Below, in pieces: positions 8,360-14,394 of a stretch of DNA of 14,415 bases. The translations under genes and the position numbers were made by a program. This DNA is from Bact-19 sp038319215. Lineage in GTDB: Bacteria; Bacteroidota; Bacteroidia; Bacteroidales; ML635J-15. The stretch is from positions 1-14,415 of the forward strand of contig JBBQCZ010000105.1 in NCBI GenBank assembly GCA_038319215.1. Reading direction: 5' to 3'. Each line of letters begins with the position of its first letter. Position 1 is the first letter of the stretch. Below the pieces are notes generated by a model, which ran no database searches, had not been told where the DNA came from, and saw only the letters and a list, made by a program, of their open reading frames with translations.

Positions 8360-9641
8360 ACATATTTTTATCTTGCTTTTTGTTGCTGCATTGATGCTAG
8401 CTTCTTGTGTTACGGTTCAACAAACCAACACAACAGTTCCATCACCGGCTTACAAATACAATTTTTCATCACTATATAATCCTGGTGAGTCTCTTTTACA
8501 TCCTGAAAGCAGGGTCTATATTAACTCTGATACGTCGGCAATTGTTTTCTACAAAATCTCGAAGCAAGAACTGCGTCAATCTATTACGGATCCAACATCA
8601 CAGGTAGCAAAACTTCAGATTAAGTATGTTCTTCGCGACCTAACCAGTTTTGAAATTATTGACAGCAGTTCTTTTTTCGTTTCTGTTAATCTTAAAGAGA
8701 TTAATTCTGATTTAGACTCGTATTTTAAAATTAAAATCCCAACAAAAGGAGAGTACAAGATTATTGTAAGCATTTCGGGTCAACGCGAGAATTCAGGCAA
8801 GCGATTAATAGTTGAAATAGATAAGACAAGTTTATTTACAAAAGATTTTTTCCTACCTGAATCGTTAGGCAGTGGTTCATGGTCAGTTTTATACAATAAC
8901 TATGTCAATTCTGATAGTGCATACAGACTTAGTTCTACTATTCACAAAGCTGCGAATCTTAATTTTGAGTATTATAGATTTTTGGATTACACGCTTGTTC
9001 CGCCCTATTATATGCCTAAGGTAAATTCAGAACTTCGCAAGCCCGATTCTATTTTTATTTACAAAACTGGAGATACTTTAAGATTTGAGTCAGAAGGCGT
9101 ATATATTATGAAACCATCATCACAAAATAGTTCCACAATGCGTTTTGTAAATGCGGGTAAATATTTTCCGCAAGTAAAAGTATTAGGTGATATGGCAGAA
9201 CCTTTAAAAATTATAACCGGAAATCGTGAATATAATGAGCTTATTGGTTCTGAGGATTTAAAATCTGCAATTGACAATTTCTGGTTATCAAAATCTAATA
9301 ATCAAAAAATTGCGAAAGAGCAAATTCGAGTATTTTACAATCGGGTTTCGCTTGCAAACCAGTATTTTACAGAAGAAAAAGAAGGATGGAAAACCGACCG
9401 AGGCATAATTTATGTGATGCTTGGACCGCCATCTATAATAAACATGAGTGCTGCTGGAGAAGAGTGGTTTTATGGTGAAAATCCAGATATAGCAGGCATT
9501 TTATTTGTTTTCGATAAAATAAAAATTTCGGAAACAGGAAGCCATTTTGTGTTAAGAAGAAACGAGATCTATCAATCTACTTGGGGACAGGCTCTTACAA
9601 CATGGAAAAATGGCCGTATTTTTACAATAACAAATAATTAA
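8337..9641 (+). CDS. GWxTD-domain lipoprotein
   Basis: A 434-residue lipoprotein. I place the start at ATG 8337 rather than the TTG just upstream at 8334; either start lies inside the 3' end of the preceding giant gene, in another frame. The signal peptide has a basic N-terminus (MKRLKQNR), a hydrophobic core, and the lipobox LASC at 21-24, so Cys24 is the likely lipidated residue. The diagnostic GWxTD motif is GWKTD at 350-354, followed by RGIIYVMLGPP at 355-365, as typical of the C-terminal GWxTD domain found in Bacteroidota and some other phyla. The biochemical role of this domain is unknown to me. Overlap with the exported 1501-residue protein suggests translational coupling and a shared envelope function. 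The rlmB gene follows after 7 nt. Confidence 0.9.
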   Translation: MKRLKQNRHIFILLFVAALMLASCVTVQQTNTTVPSPAYKYNFSSLYNPGESLLHPESRVYINSDTSAIVFYKISKQELRQSITDPTSQVAKLQIKYVLRDLTSFEIIDSSSFFVSVNLKEINSDLDSYFKIKIPTKGEYKIIVSISGQRENSGKRLIVEIDKTSLFTKDFFLPESLGSGSWSVLYNNYVNSDSAYRLSSTIHKAANLNFEYYRFLDYTLVPPYYMPKVNSELRKPDSIFIYKTGDTLRFESEGVYIMKPSSQNSSTMRFVNAGKYFPQVKVLGDMAEPLKIITGNREYNELIGSEDLKSAIDNFWLSKSNNQKIAKEQIRVFYNRVSLANQYFTEEKEGWKTDRGIIYVMLGPPSIINMSAAGEEWFYGENPDIAGILFVFDKIKISETGSHFVLRRNEIYQSTWGQALTTWKNGRIFTITNN

Positions 9642-9648
9642 TAAAATA

Positions 9649-10380
9649 ATGGAAAATTACATTTTCGGATTAAGACCGGTTTACGAAGCTATAAAAGCTG
9701 GAAAAGAGATAGACAAGGTTATGTTAAAGAATAATTTGATGGGTGAATTCTCGGGCGAATTAATTACAGAATTGCGAAAGAAAGCCATTCAGATGCAATA
9801 TGTTCCTCAAGAAAAATTAGATAAAATTTGCGACAAGAATCACCAAGGAGTAATTGCAATAATATCGCCTGTTTCGTATCACGATCTCGAGGAGGTTGTT
9901 ACTAATATTTTTGAAGAAAATAAAATACCATTAATTGTAATTCTTGATAGTATTACCGATGTTCGCAATTTTGGGGCAATAGCTCGTACTTGCGAGTGTG
10001 CAGGTGCACATGCAATTGTTATCCCGTCGTCGAATAGCGTTAGAATTACTGAAGATGCAATTAAAACTTCGGCTGGCGCATTATACAACATTCCTGTTTG
10101 CAAGGTCGCAAATTTGGTGGACTGCATTTTGCTGCTAAATCAGATGGGAGTAGAAGTTACTGCTATTACAGAAAAAGCCGAAAGGTCTCTTTTTGAGTTA
10201 GATATGACAGAACCAATGGCTATAGTTTTAGGCGCGGAAGACACTGGAATATCTGTATCTGTATTAAAGCGTTGCGGTAAAAAAGCTAAAATCCCAATGG
10301 TTGGTAAAACCGAATCGTTAAATGTTTCTGTTTCGGCAGCTTTGGCTGTTTATGAGGCATTGAGACAGAGAGGAATCTAG
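9649..10380 (+). CDS. rlmB: 23S rRNA 2'-O-ribose methyltransferase of the TrmH/SpoU family (RlmB-like)
   Basis: Transfers a methyl group from S-adenosylmethionine to a ribose 2'-OH; RlmB proteins act on G2251 in the 23S rRNA peptidyl-transferase region. The 243-residue protein has an N-terminal substrate-binding domain (IFGLRPVYEAI at 5-15, then HQGVIAI at 65-71) and a C-terminal SPOUT knot domain. The three SpoU motifs are present: motif 1 DVRNFGAIARTCECAG (104-119, Asn107 and Arg113), motif 2 IVLGAEDTGIS (192-202, Glu197), and motif 3 IPMVGKTESLNVSVSAALAV (215-234, Asn225). The length and N-terminal domain favour RlmB over TrmH or TrmL, but the exact nucleotide is inferred. This is the last gene of the packed operon; a long non-coding stretch follows. 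Confidence 0.92.
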   Translation: MENYIFGLRPVYEAIKAGKEIDKVMLKNNLMGEFSGELITELRKKAIQMQYVPQEKLDKICDKNHQGVIAIISPVSYHDLEEVVTNIFEENKIPLIVILDSITDVRNFGAIARTCECAGAHAIVIPSSNSVRITEDAIKTSAGALYNIPVCKVANLVDCILLLNQMGVEVTAITEKAERSLFELDMTEPMAIVLGAEDTGISVSVLKRCGKKAKIPMVGKTESLNVSVSAALAVYEALRQRGI

Positions 10381-10405
10381 CGAACCCAAGCAAATTTAAC
10401 ACGTA

Positions 10406-10431
10406 AACAATAATTAAAAATCATTATTGTT
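10406..10431 (+). terminator. Possible terminator hairpin after rlmB
   Basis: A perfect 9-bp inverted repeat, AACAATAAT / ATTATTGTT, with an 8-nt loop lies 25 nt after the rlmB stop. The stem is AT-rich and the nearest T-run (about 10446-10450) is some 14 nt downstream, so this is a weak intrinsic terminator candidate. It is placed where the operon would be expected to end. Confidence 0.4.
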
Positions 10432-10540
10432 GGATAAAATTTAGCTTTTTCATTTTCTGCCACTGATTTTCAGATTATTCACCAGAAACAAAACTTTAAA
10501 GATATTAACTAAGATTGTTTAATTAATCTGTTCCCAATAT

Positions 10541-10595
10541 ATCGGGACAAGTTCCCGACAAATCGGGACAAGTTCCCGACAAATCGGGACAAGTT
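10541..10595. repeat. Tandem 21-bp palindromic repeat, 2.6 copies
   Basis: Two identical 21-bp units occupy 10541-10561 and 10562-10582, followed by a 13-bp partial unit at 10583-10595; a degenerate partial copy may precede at about 10530. Each full unit contains the perfect hairpin TCGGGA-CAAGT-TCCCGA, and because the units are adjacent, alternative pairings between units are also possible. A diverged relative with TCCCG and CGGGA arms lies at 10635-10651. It is GC-rich compared with its surroundings. Confidence 0.9.
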
Positions 10596-10748
10596 ATGCA
10601 AATTATACCACTTTAAAATCAACAATTCCGGTATTCCCGACAAATGCGGGAGTAAACAATGCCGATGTAGAATCAATGATGATACAAGAAATAAAATGAA
10701 TTGTGTCTATACCGCAAGCGAGTATCAAAAACAATATTGATTTACAAT

Positions 10749-10771
10749 CGGTATTATTAAATCGTATACCG
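10749..10771. other. Small inverted repeat in the spacer
   Basis: CGGTAT at 10749-10754 and ATACCG at 10766-10771 form a 6-bp stem with an 11-nt loop. It stands next to another hairpin at 10784-10804, which suggests a structured stretch, but each stem is short. Confidence 0.3.
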
Positions 10772-10783
10772 TAGTAATTATAT

Positions 10784-10804
10784 AGGTTTAACGAAGGTAA
10801 ACCT
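10784..10804. other. Hairpin, 7-bp stem
   Basis: AGGTTTA and TAAACCT form a perfect 7-bp stem around the 7-nt loop ACGAAGG. No poly-T tract follows, so it is not an obvious terminator. It may be part of a structured leader or RNA. Confidence 0.35.
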
Positions 10805-11026
10805 TATTATTATCAGTGAAAATTTTATGTGATGTGTAAAACAAAAGCTATAAGTTCCCGATTGTAAAATCAGAAAATCTGTGGATTAAAAAAAGTAGCA
10901 TCACTTTTTCAAAAACTAAGTGTCTAAATACCCGAAACAACCTACTAATCAAAGCTTTACGAAAGCAATTTTTTCCGAAGAAAAATAATTTCGAAACAAA
11001 ACAATTTTTTCATATACAAAAGCATA

Positions 11027-11052
11027 TTGTTTAAAAATATTTACTATATTTG
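11027..11052 (+). promoter_or_regulatory. Bacteroidota-type promoter upstream of the antiterminator gene
   Basis: TATATTTG at 11045-11052 fits the TAnnTTTG -7 consensus of Bacteroidota. A TTG at 11027-11029 could be the -33 element, although the 15-bp gap is shorter than usual. The predicted transcription start lies about 20 nt before the ATG at 11080. A 7-bp inverted repeat (AAACAAT at 10999-11005, ATTGTTT at 11026-11032) overlaps the -33 position and could be an operator. Confidence 0.5.
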
Positions 11053-11079
11053 AAAAGTGTTTTTAAGCTTTAGAAAAAT

Positions 11080-11631
11080 ATGCAATTTCTAGACAATTAT
11101 AAGAAAGAATGGTATGTTATTATTTCAAAACCCAGATGGGAAAAGAAAATTGGTGACAATCTAACTTATTTGGATATTGAGCACTATATTCCACTTCAAA
11201 AGCGACTAAGACAATGGTCGGACAGAAAAAAGTGGGTTGAAGTTCCTGTTTTCTCAACTTATAGTTTTGTAAGATGTACTGCAAAAGAGAGGTTAAATGT
11301 ATATAATGCCGATGGAATAAGCAGATTTTTAAGTATTGGCGGAGTTTTAGCTAAGGTAAGTGATGCCGAAATTGAAAGAATTAAAAAGCTATTAAAATAC
11401 GGTGAGAACATTGAGTTAGAAGAAATTACTAATAATAGTTTTATTGAAGGAGTAGAAGTTGAAATAATTGCTGGCAATTTAATTGGGTTTAAAGGAATAG
11501 TTTCGGAGAAACCTAAAAACGGTAAAAAGAAAATAAAAATACTAATTGAAAGTCTGAATTGTTTTGCAAAAATTGAGATTTCGACTGAAATGATAGCATT
11601 GGTATCCCCTGCCCCATTGATGGTAGGATAA
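11080..11631 (+). CDS. NusG-like transcription antiterminator (UpxY type)
   Basis: A 183-residue NusG paralogue. The NGN domain spans about 9-107, beginning with KEWYVIISKPRWEKKI (9-24) and continuing through HYIPL (35-39) and VPVFSTYSFVRC (55-66), the usual order in this family. A KOW domain follows at about 124-172, with the loop IIAGNLIGFKGIV at 129-141. UpxY-type proteins in Bacteroides bind the elongating polymerase and let it read through the leader of the operon that they head, usually capsule or exopolysaccharide genes. Here the next genes are a HipBST-like operon and an integrase, with no glycosyltransferase in view, so its target is unclear. It has its own promoter candidate and follows a long non-coding stretch. 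The NusG-family assignment is strong; the UpxY subfamily is inferred from length and phylum. Confidence 0.85.
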   Translation: MQFLDNYKKEWYVIISKPRWEKKIGDNLTYLDIEHYIPLQKRLRQWSDRKKWVEVPVFSTYSFVRCTAKERLNVYNADGISRFLSIGGVLAKVSDAEIERIKKLLKYGENIELEEITNNSFIEGVEVEIIAGNLIGFKGIVSEKPKNGKKKIKILIESLNCFAKIEISTEMIALVSPAPLMVG

Positions 11632-11813
11632 ACATTCATTGCTCGTTTGATAGCAAGGGCAATGGTGTTATAAAAAATATTTTTGAGCTACTTAACATGT
11701 GAGTGGTATTGGCGAAGCCGTAAAAACGATGTAATTTTTCACAGTTCTAAGTGTATTATACGGCACTATATTGCAAAACATTTAGCTAAAAATACGATTT
11801 TCATCAAATAAAT

Positions 11814-11830
11814 GCACTTTAAGGCACTTT
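11814..11830. promoter_or_regulatory. GCACTTT direct repeat upstream of the hipB-like promoter
   Basis: GCACTTT occurs at 11814-11820 and again at 11824-11830, exactly 10 bp apart, so both lie on the same DNA face, just upstream of the predicted -33 element. Further GCACT cores are at 11763-11767 and 11885-11889. This could be an operator for the HipB-like repressor or for another regulator. HipB operators are usually inverted rather than direct repeats, so the call is tentative. Confidence 0.3.
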
Positions 11831-11832
11831 TA

Positions 11833-11863
11833 TCTGTAACTAAAGAAATTTATACTATATTTG
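11833..11863 (+). promoter_or_regulatory. Bacteroidota-type promoter of the HipBST-like operon
   Basis: TATATTTG at 11856-11863 matches TAnnTTTG exactly. TCTG at 11833-11836 is a one-mismatch version of the TTTG -33 element, with 19 bp between the two, the expected spacing. Transcription would start about 12-15 nt before the ATG at 11883. TGCAT (11862-11866) and ATGCA (11883-11887) form a short inverted repeat whose half-sites are 21 bp apart over the likely start site and could serve autorepression. Confidence 0.55.
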
Positions 11864-11882
11864 CATAATAAAAAGCCATATA

Positions 11883-12098
11883 ATGCACTCCGAAGATTTA
11901 ATTAAAGCAGTAAAACAGAGAAGAGAGATGCTTCAGGTTACTCAAAAAACCTTAGCTGAGCTTTCTGGAGTTGGATTAAGAACATTAAAACAATTCGAAA
12001 GTGGAAAAGGAAATCCGACATTACAAACCTTACAAAAACTTGGAGATGCATTAGGTTTAGAAATCTGCATAATTGTAAAAACGAAATCTGATAATTAA
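11883..12098 (+). CDS. hipB: HipB-like Xre-family repressor/antitoxin
   Basis: A 71-residue protein made up of almost nothing but a Cro/C1 (HTH_3) domain at about 6-62. The helix-turn-helix runs through TQKTLAELSGVGLRTLKQFE (20-39) and is followed by the typical GKGNPTLQTLQKLGDALGL (41-59). HipB proteins dimerise, bind operator sites in their own promoter, and recruit the kinase. This one is short, with only about nine residues after the domain. Its TAA overlaps the ATG of the next gene by one base (TAATG), so the two are translationally coupled. The HTH domain is certain; naming it HipB rests on the two genes that follow. Confidence 0.85.
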   Translation: MHSEDLIKAVKQRREMLQVTQKTLAELSGVGLRTLKQFESGKGNPTLQTLQKLGDALGLEICIIVKTKSDN

Positions 12099-12427
12099 TG
12101 AGGAAGGCTGAAGTTTTATATAAGGATGAAAAAGCCGGTGTTTTAATTCAAACCGACGATGGTTCATTTACGTTCAGTTACAGCGACGAATGGATTTCTA
12201 TCAGTAATAAACCAAGTATCAGCCCTACTTTACCAAAAAATAGAAAGGAATTTAACTCAAGTTTTTTATTCCCATTTTTCTATAATATGCTACCTGAGGG
12301 TTCAAATAAACAATCCATTTGCAAATATTATAAGATAGATGAAGATGATTATTTTGGTATTCTGATGATAACAGCAAAAGTGGATAGTATTGGTGCTGTT
12401 AGAGTAAGAAAAATAGAAACGACATGA
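12098..12427 (+). CDS. hipS: Free-standing HipA N-terminal domain, HipS-like antitoxin
   Basis: A 109-residue protein equal to the N-subdomain 1 of HipA and nothing more. Family landmarks: AGVLI (13-17), ISPTLP (41-46), LFPFFYNMLPEG (57-68), DDYFGILM (83-90) and DSIGAVRV (96-103). In the tripartite HipBST system of enteropathogenic E. coli the separate HipS protein, not HipB, neutralises the HipT kinase; the same role is inferred here. The residue after LPEG is Ser69, where many family members carry tryptophan (from memory). The gene overlaps both neighbours, by 1 nt upstream and by 4 nt downstream (ATGA). The arrangement could also be a HipA gene split by mutation, but the clean ATGA junction, the domain boundary at the split, and the intact halves argue for genuine separate genes. 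Confidence 0.85.
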   Translation: MRKAEVLYKDEKAGVLIQTDDGSFTFSYSDEWISISNKPSISPTLPKNRKEFNSSFLFPFFYNMLPEGSNKQSICKYYKIDEDDYFGILMITAKVDSIGAVRVRKIETT

Positions 12428-13407
12428 GTATTCCTGAAATAAAATATTGTCCTGGCACATTAGCTGAAGGCTTTGATACTTACAGTCGAACATGTTTAAA
12501 AAGAGTATTTCAAGCTAAGAAAGTGCATCATATTTTACCTTATGAATCTCCGTTTTCGCATCATGAAACTGATGAACTTTTTGAAAAAAATAAGCTTTGC
12601 ATGTCCATTTCCGGAGTTCAGGAAAAATTTTCAATTATTCTGGACAAGAACAAGTTAAGGCTTAAAAATGAGAATGAAATAGGAACATATATTTTAAAAC
12701 CGATTCCAAGCATTGGCAAAAAGACTGATCAGATGCCCGCTAATGAGCATTTAACAATGCAAATTGCTCATCAAATATTTGGAATAGAAACAGCCGAAAA
12801 TGCGTTGATATTTTTCAAGAATGGTCCGCAAGCCTACATAACCAAAAGATTTGACATCAAAGAAGACGGAAGTAAACTGGGGCAAGAAGATTTTGCATCA
12901 TTAGCAGGAAGAACACCTCAAACTCATGGCGAGCATTATAAATATCGTGGAAACTATTTAGAGATATTTGAAATATTGCAAAAATACGTACCTGCATACA
13001 AGTTGGAAGCTCCGAAATTACTGAAAAGGCTTATTTTCAACTATCTTTTTTCTAATGGAGATGCTCATTTTAAAAATTTCTCGTTATTAGAAACGCCGTT
13101 AGGAGATTACAGATTAAGTCCTGCATACGATTTATTAAATAGTCGCATTCATGTTGAAGACAAAGATTTTGCATTAGACGAAGGGCTTTTACCAAAGAGT
13201 TTAGGAGGAGGAAAAATTAGGCAGCAATTTTCCAAGCTTTCAGAAAGTGCTGAAATTGACGGTAAAATTTTCAACAAAACTATTGGCACTATGATTTCGG
13301 AATCAGAAAAAGTAAAAAAATTAGTTGATGCCTCATTTCTAAACGACACAACAAAAAGAAACTACTTTCAATTATATCAATCTCGCTTAAAGAGATTAGT
13401 GAAATAA
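12424..13407 (+). CDS. hipT: HipA-type serine/threonine kinase toxin, HipT-like
   Basis: A 327-residue kinase corresponding to HipA without its N-terminal subdomain. The Gly-rich loop motif SISGVQEK is at 61-68, the ATP-site lysine is likely Lys92 in YILKP (89-93), and NEHLTMQIA (107-115) and YITKRFD (138-144) follow. The catalytic loop SNGDAHFKN (210-218) supplies Asp213 and Asn218, and AYDLLNS (234-240) supplies the metal-binding Asp236. All catalytic residues are therefore intact. E. coli HipA phosphorylates glutamyl-tRNA synthetase, and HipT of enteropathogenic E. coli phosphorylates tryptophanyl-tRNA synthetase; the target here is unknown. With the preceding 109-residue gene the total is 436 residues, about the size of full-length HipA. 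A 120-bp AT-rich gap without a clear terminator separates it from the integrase. Confidence 0.9.
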   Translation: MSIPEIKYCPGTLAEGFDTYSRTCLKRVFQAKKVHHILPYESPFSHHETDELFEKNKLCMSISGVQEKFSIILDKNKLRLKNENEIGTYILKPIPSIGKKTDQMPANEHLTMQIAHQIFGIETAENALIFFKNGPQAYITKRFDIKEDGSKLGQEDFASLAGRTPQTHGEHYKYRGNYLEIFEILQKYVPAYKLEAPKLLKRLIFNYLFSNGDAHFKNFSLLETPLGDYRLSPAYDLLNSRIHVEDKDFALDEGLLPKSLGGGKIRQQFSKLSESAEIDGKIFNKTIGTMISESEKVKKLVDASFLNDTTKRNYFQLYQSRLKRLVK

Positions 13408-13527
13408 TTATCGTTAAAATTCATTTTTCAGCACTTTTTTTCAAAATAAAAACAATTTTTTCTCTTCATAATAAATAAATGTTTATATTGCAATCTTATT
13501 TTAGATTATTATTTAATCATTTTAATT

Positions 13528-14394
13528 ATGGAATCGATAAATGTTTTGAATTATGTTTGCGAATCGCAACTAGTATATACTCTTTCGAATGCAAATATCG
13601 TTAACAGTATGCTGCAAGAATATCCAGCATTACAAGTTTTAGAAGATGATATTGAAGGATCCTACAGAAAGAATGGGGGCTTTAATTTACCAGTAAAATT
13701 AGAAATAGGTGCACGCCATATATTTATTTTTATGCCTTATGATGATGAAGATTACAAATACATCATGACTTTAAAGTACAGTCGTTGGATAAAAACTGAC
13801 AAATGTTGGGAAGTTTCAAATTTTGCAAACAATCTTGATAAGGTTAGAAATTATTTTGGTAACAGAATAAAGTCGGAATTAAAAATTGACGAAGCCATTT
13901 TTGAGCCTACGCCCACAGTAAAAAAGCAAATTGAGCATTTGAAGATACCGGAATACACGATACCATTGATTAACAAGTATGAGAAATGGCTAAATTATAA
14001 GCGTTACAGTCCTTCTACGATTAAGACCTATACTAATTATGTGCAAAGGTTTTTAGCATTTCATTTTCCACGAAAAGCAGAAGAGTTGTCTGCTGGGGAC
14101 ATGGAGATATTTGTAAATGGTTACATTAGGAAAAACGGATTAAGTTACACTGTTCAGAATCAGGTAATAAATGCTACAAAATTATTTTTTCGTGAAGTTT
14201 TGGAGAGTGATTTTGATGTAGAGAAGTTTGAGCGACCACGACGTGATCACAAGCTACCGAATATATTAAGTAGAGAAGAAGTTAAAAAGCTTTTAGGAGG
14301 AATTAAAAATATAAAGCACAGGATGATATTAAGTTTAATATATGCCTGTGGCTTGCGACGAAACGAGCTAAGGAGTATAAAATTATTGGTATAG
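13528..14394 (+). pseudogene. Tyrosine recombinase/integrase, truncated or frameshifted in its catalytic domain
   Basis: A 288-residue reading frame. Residues 57-113 form an accessory N-terminal domain with the pattern LKYSRWIKTDKCWEVSN (82-98), recalling HARP-like extensions of Bacteroidota integrases. Residues 143-228 are a SAM-like core-binding domain (INKYEKWLNYKRYSPSTIKTY begins it). The catalytic domain starts at about 247 (LSREEVKKLL) and reaches box I, ACGLRRNELRS (273-283), with the first catalytic arginine probably Arg277. The frame then stops at TAG 14392, so the HxxR motif and the tyrosine nucleophile are absent. In the next frame, 14390-14413 reads YRRLERIL, which resembles the usual continuation after box I, so a one-base frameshift is possible. 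Only 21 nt remain in the window, so a pseudogene, a recoding event or a sequencing error cannot be told apart. Confidence 0.75.

Larger units (their letters stand above)
10460..10884. repeat. Imperfect inverted repeat pair bracketing the spacer
   Basis: CCACTGATTTTCAG at 10460-10473 and CAGAAAATCTGTGG at 10871-10884 are inverted copies matching at 12 of 14 positions. They bracket the tandem repeat and most of the spacer hairpins. They could be ends of a small non-autonomous element or a decayed dispersed repeat. No target-site duplication was established. Confidence 0.35.
10381..11079 (+). other. ~700-bp non-coding spacer rich in small repeats and hairpins
   Basis: No convincing gene on either strand. 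The longest suggestive open stretch (about 10523-10699, forward frame) has no usable ATG start and is largely the translation of the tandem repeat. The spacer contains a terminator-like hairpin at its left end, a 21-bp palindromic tandem repeat, an imperfect inverted repeat pair about 400 bp apart, further hairpins, and a Bacteroidota-type promoter at its right end. It may hold a long 5' leader of the antiterminator gene, a non-coding RNA, or the remains of a small mobile element; the sequence alone does not decide. Confidence 0.6.

Noticed and set aside
10541..10595. CRISPR array
   Set aside because: The repeat units are directly adjacent with no unique spacers, and no cas gene is present.
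10523..10699. Open frame of about 58 codons in the spacer
   Set aside because: It has no usable ATG start, much of it is just the translated 21-bp repeat, and I recognise no family in the rest.
11639..11656. Short hairpin TTGCT/AGCAA as a terminator after the antiterminator gene
   Set aside because: The stem is only 5 bp and no T-run follows it directly, so it is not supportable.
12098..13407. A single hipA gene broken by a frameshift
   Set aside because: Each part has its own ATG and stop with a tidy ATGA junction at a domain boundary, and both keep all conserved motifs, which fits the natural HipS-HipT split better.
10902..13446. CACTTTTTCAAAA-like sequences at 10902-10915 and 13432-13446 as att-site direct repeats around the accessory genes
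   Set aside because: They are low-complexity, differ in run lengths, and are easily expected by chance in such AT-rich spacers.
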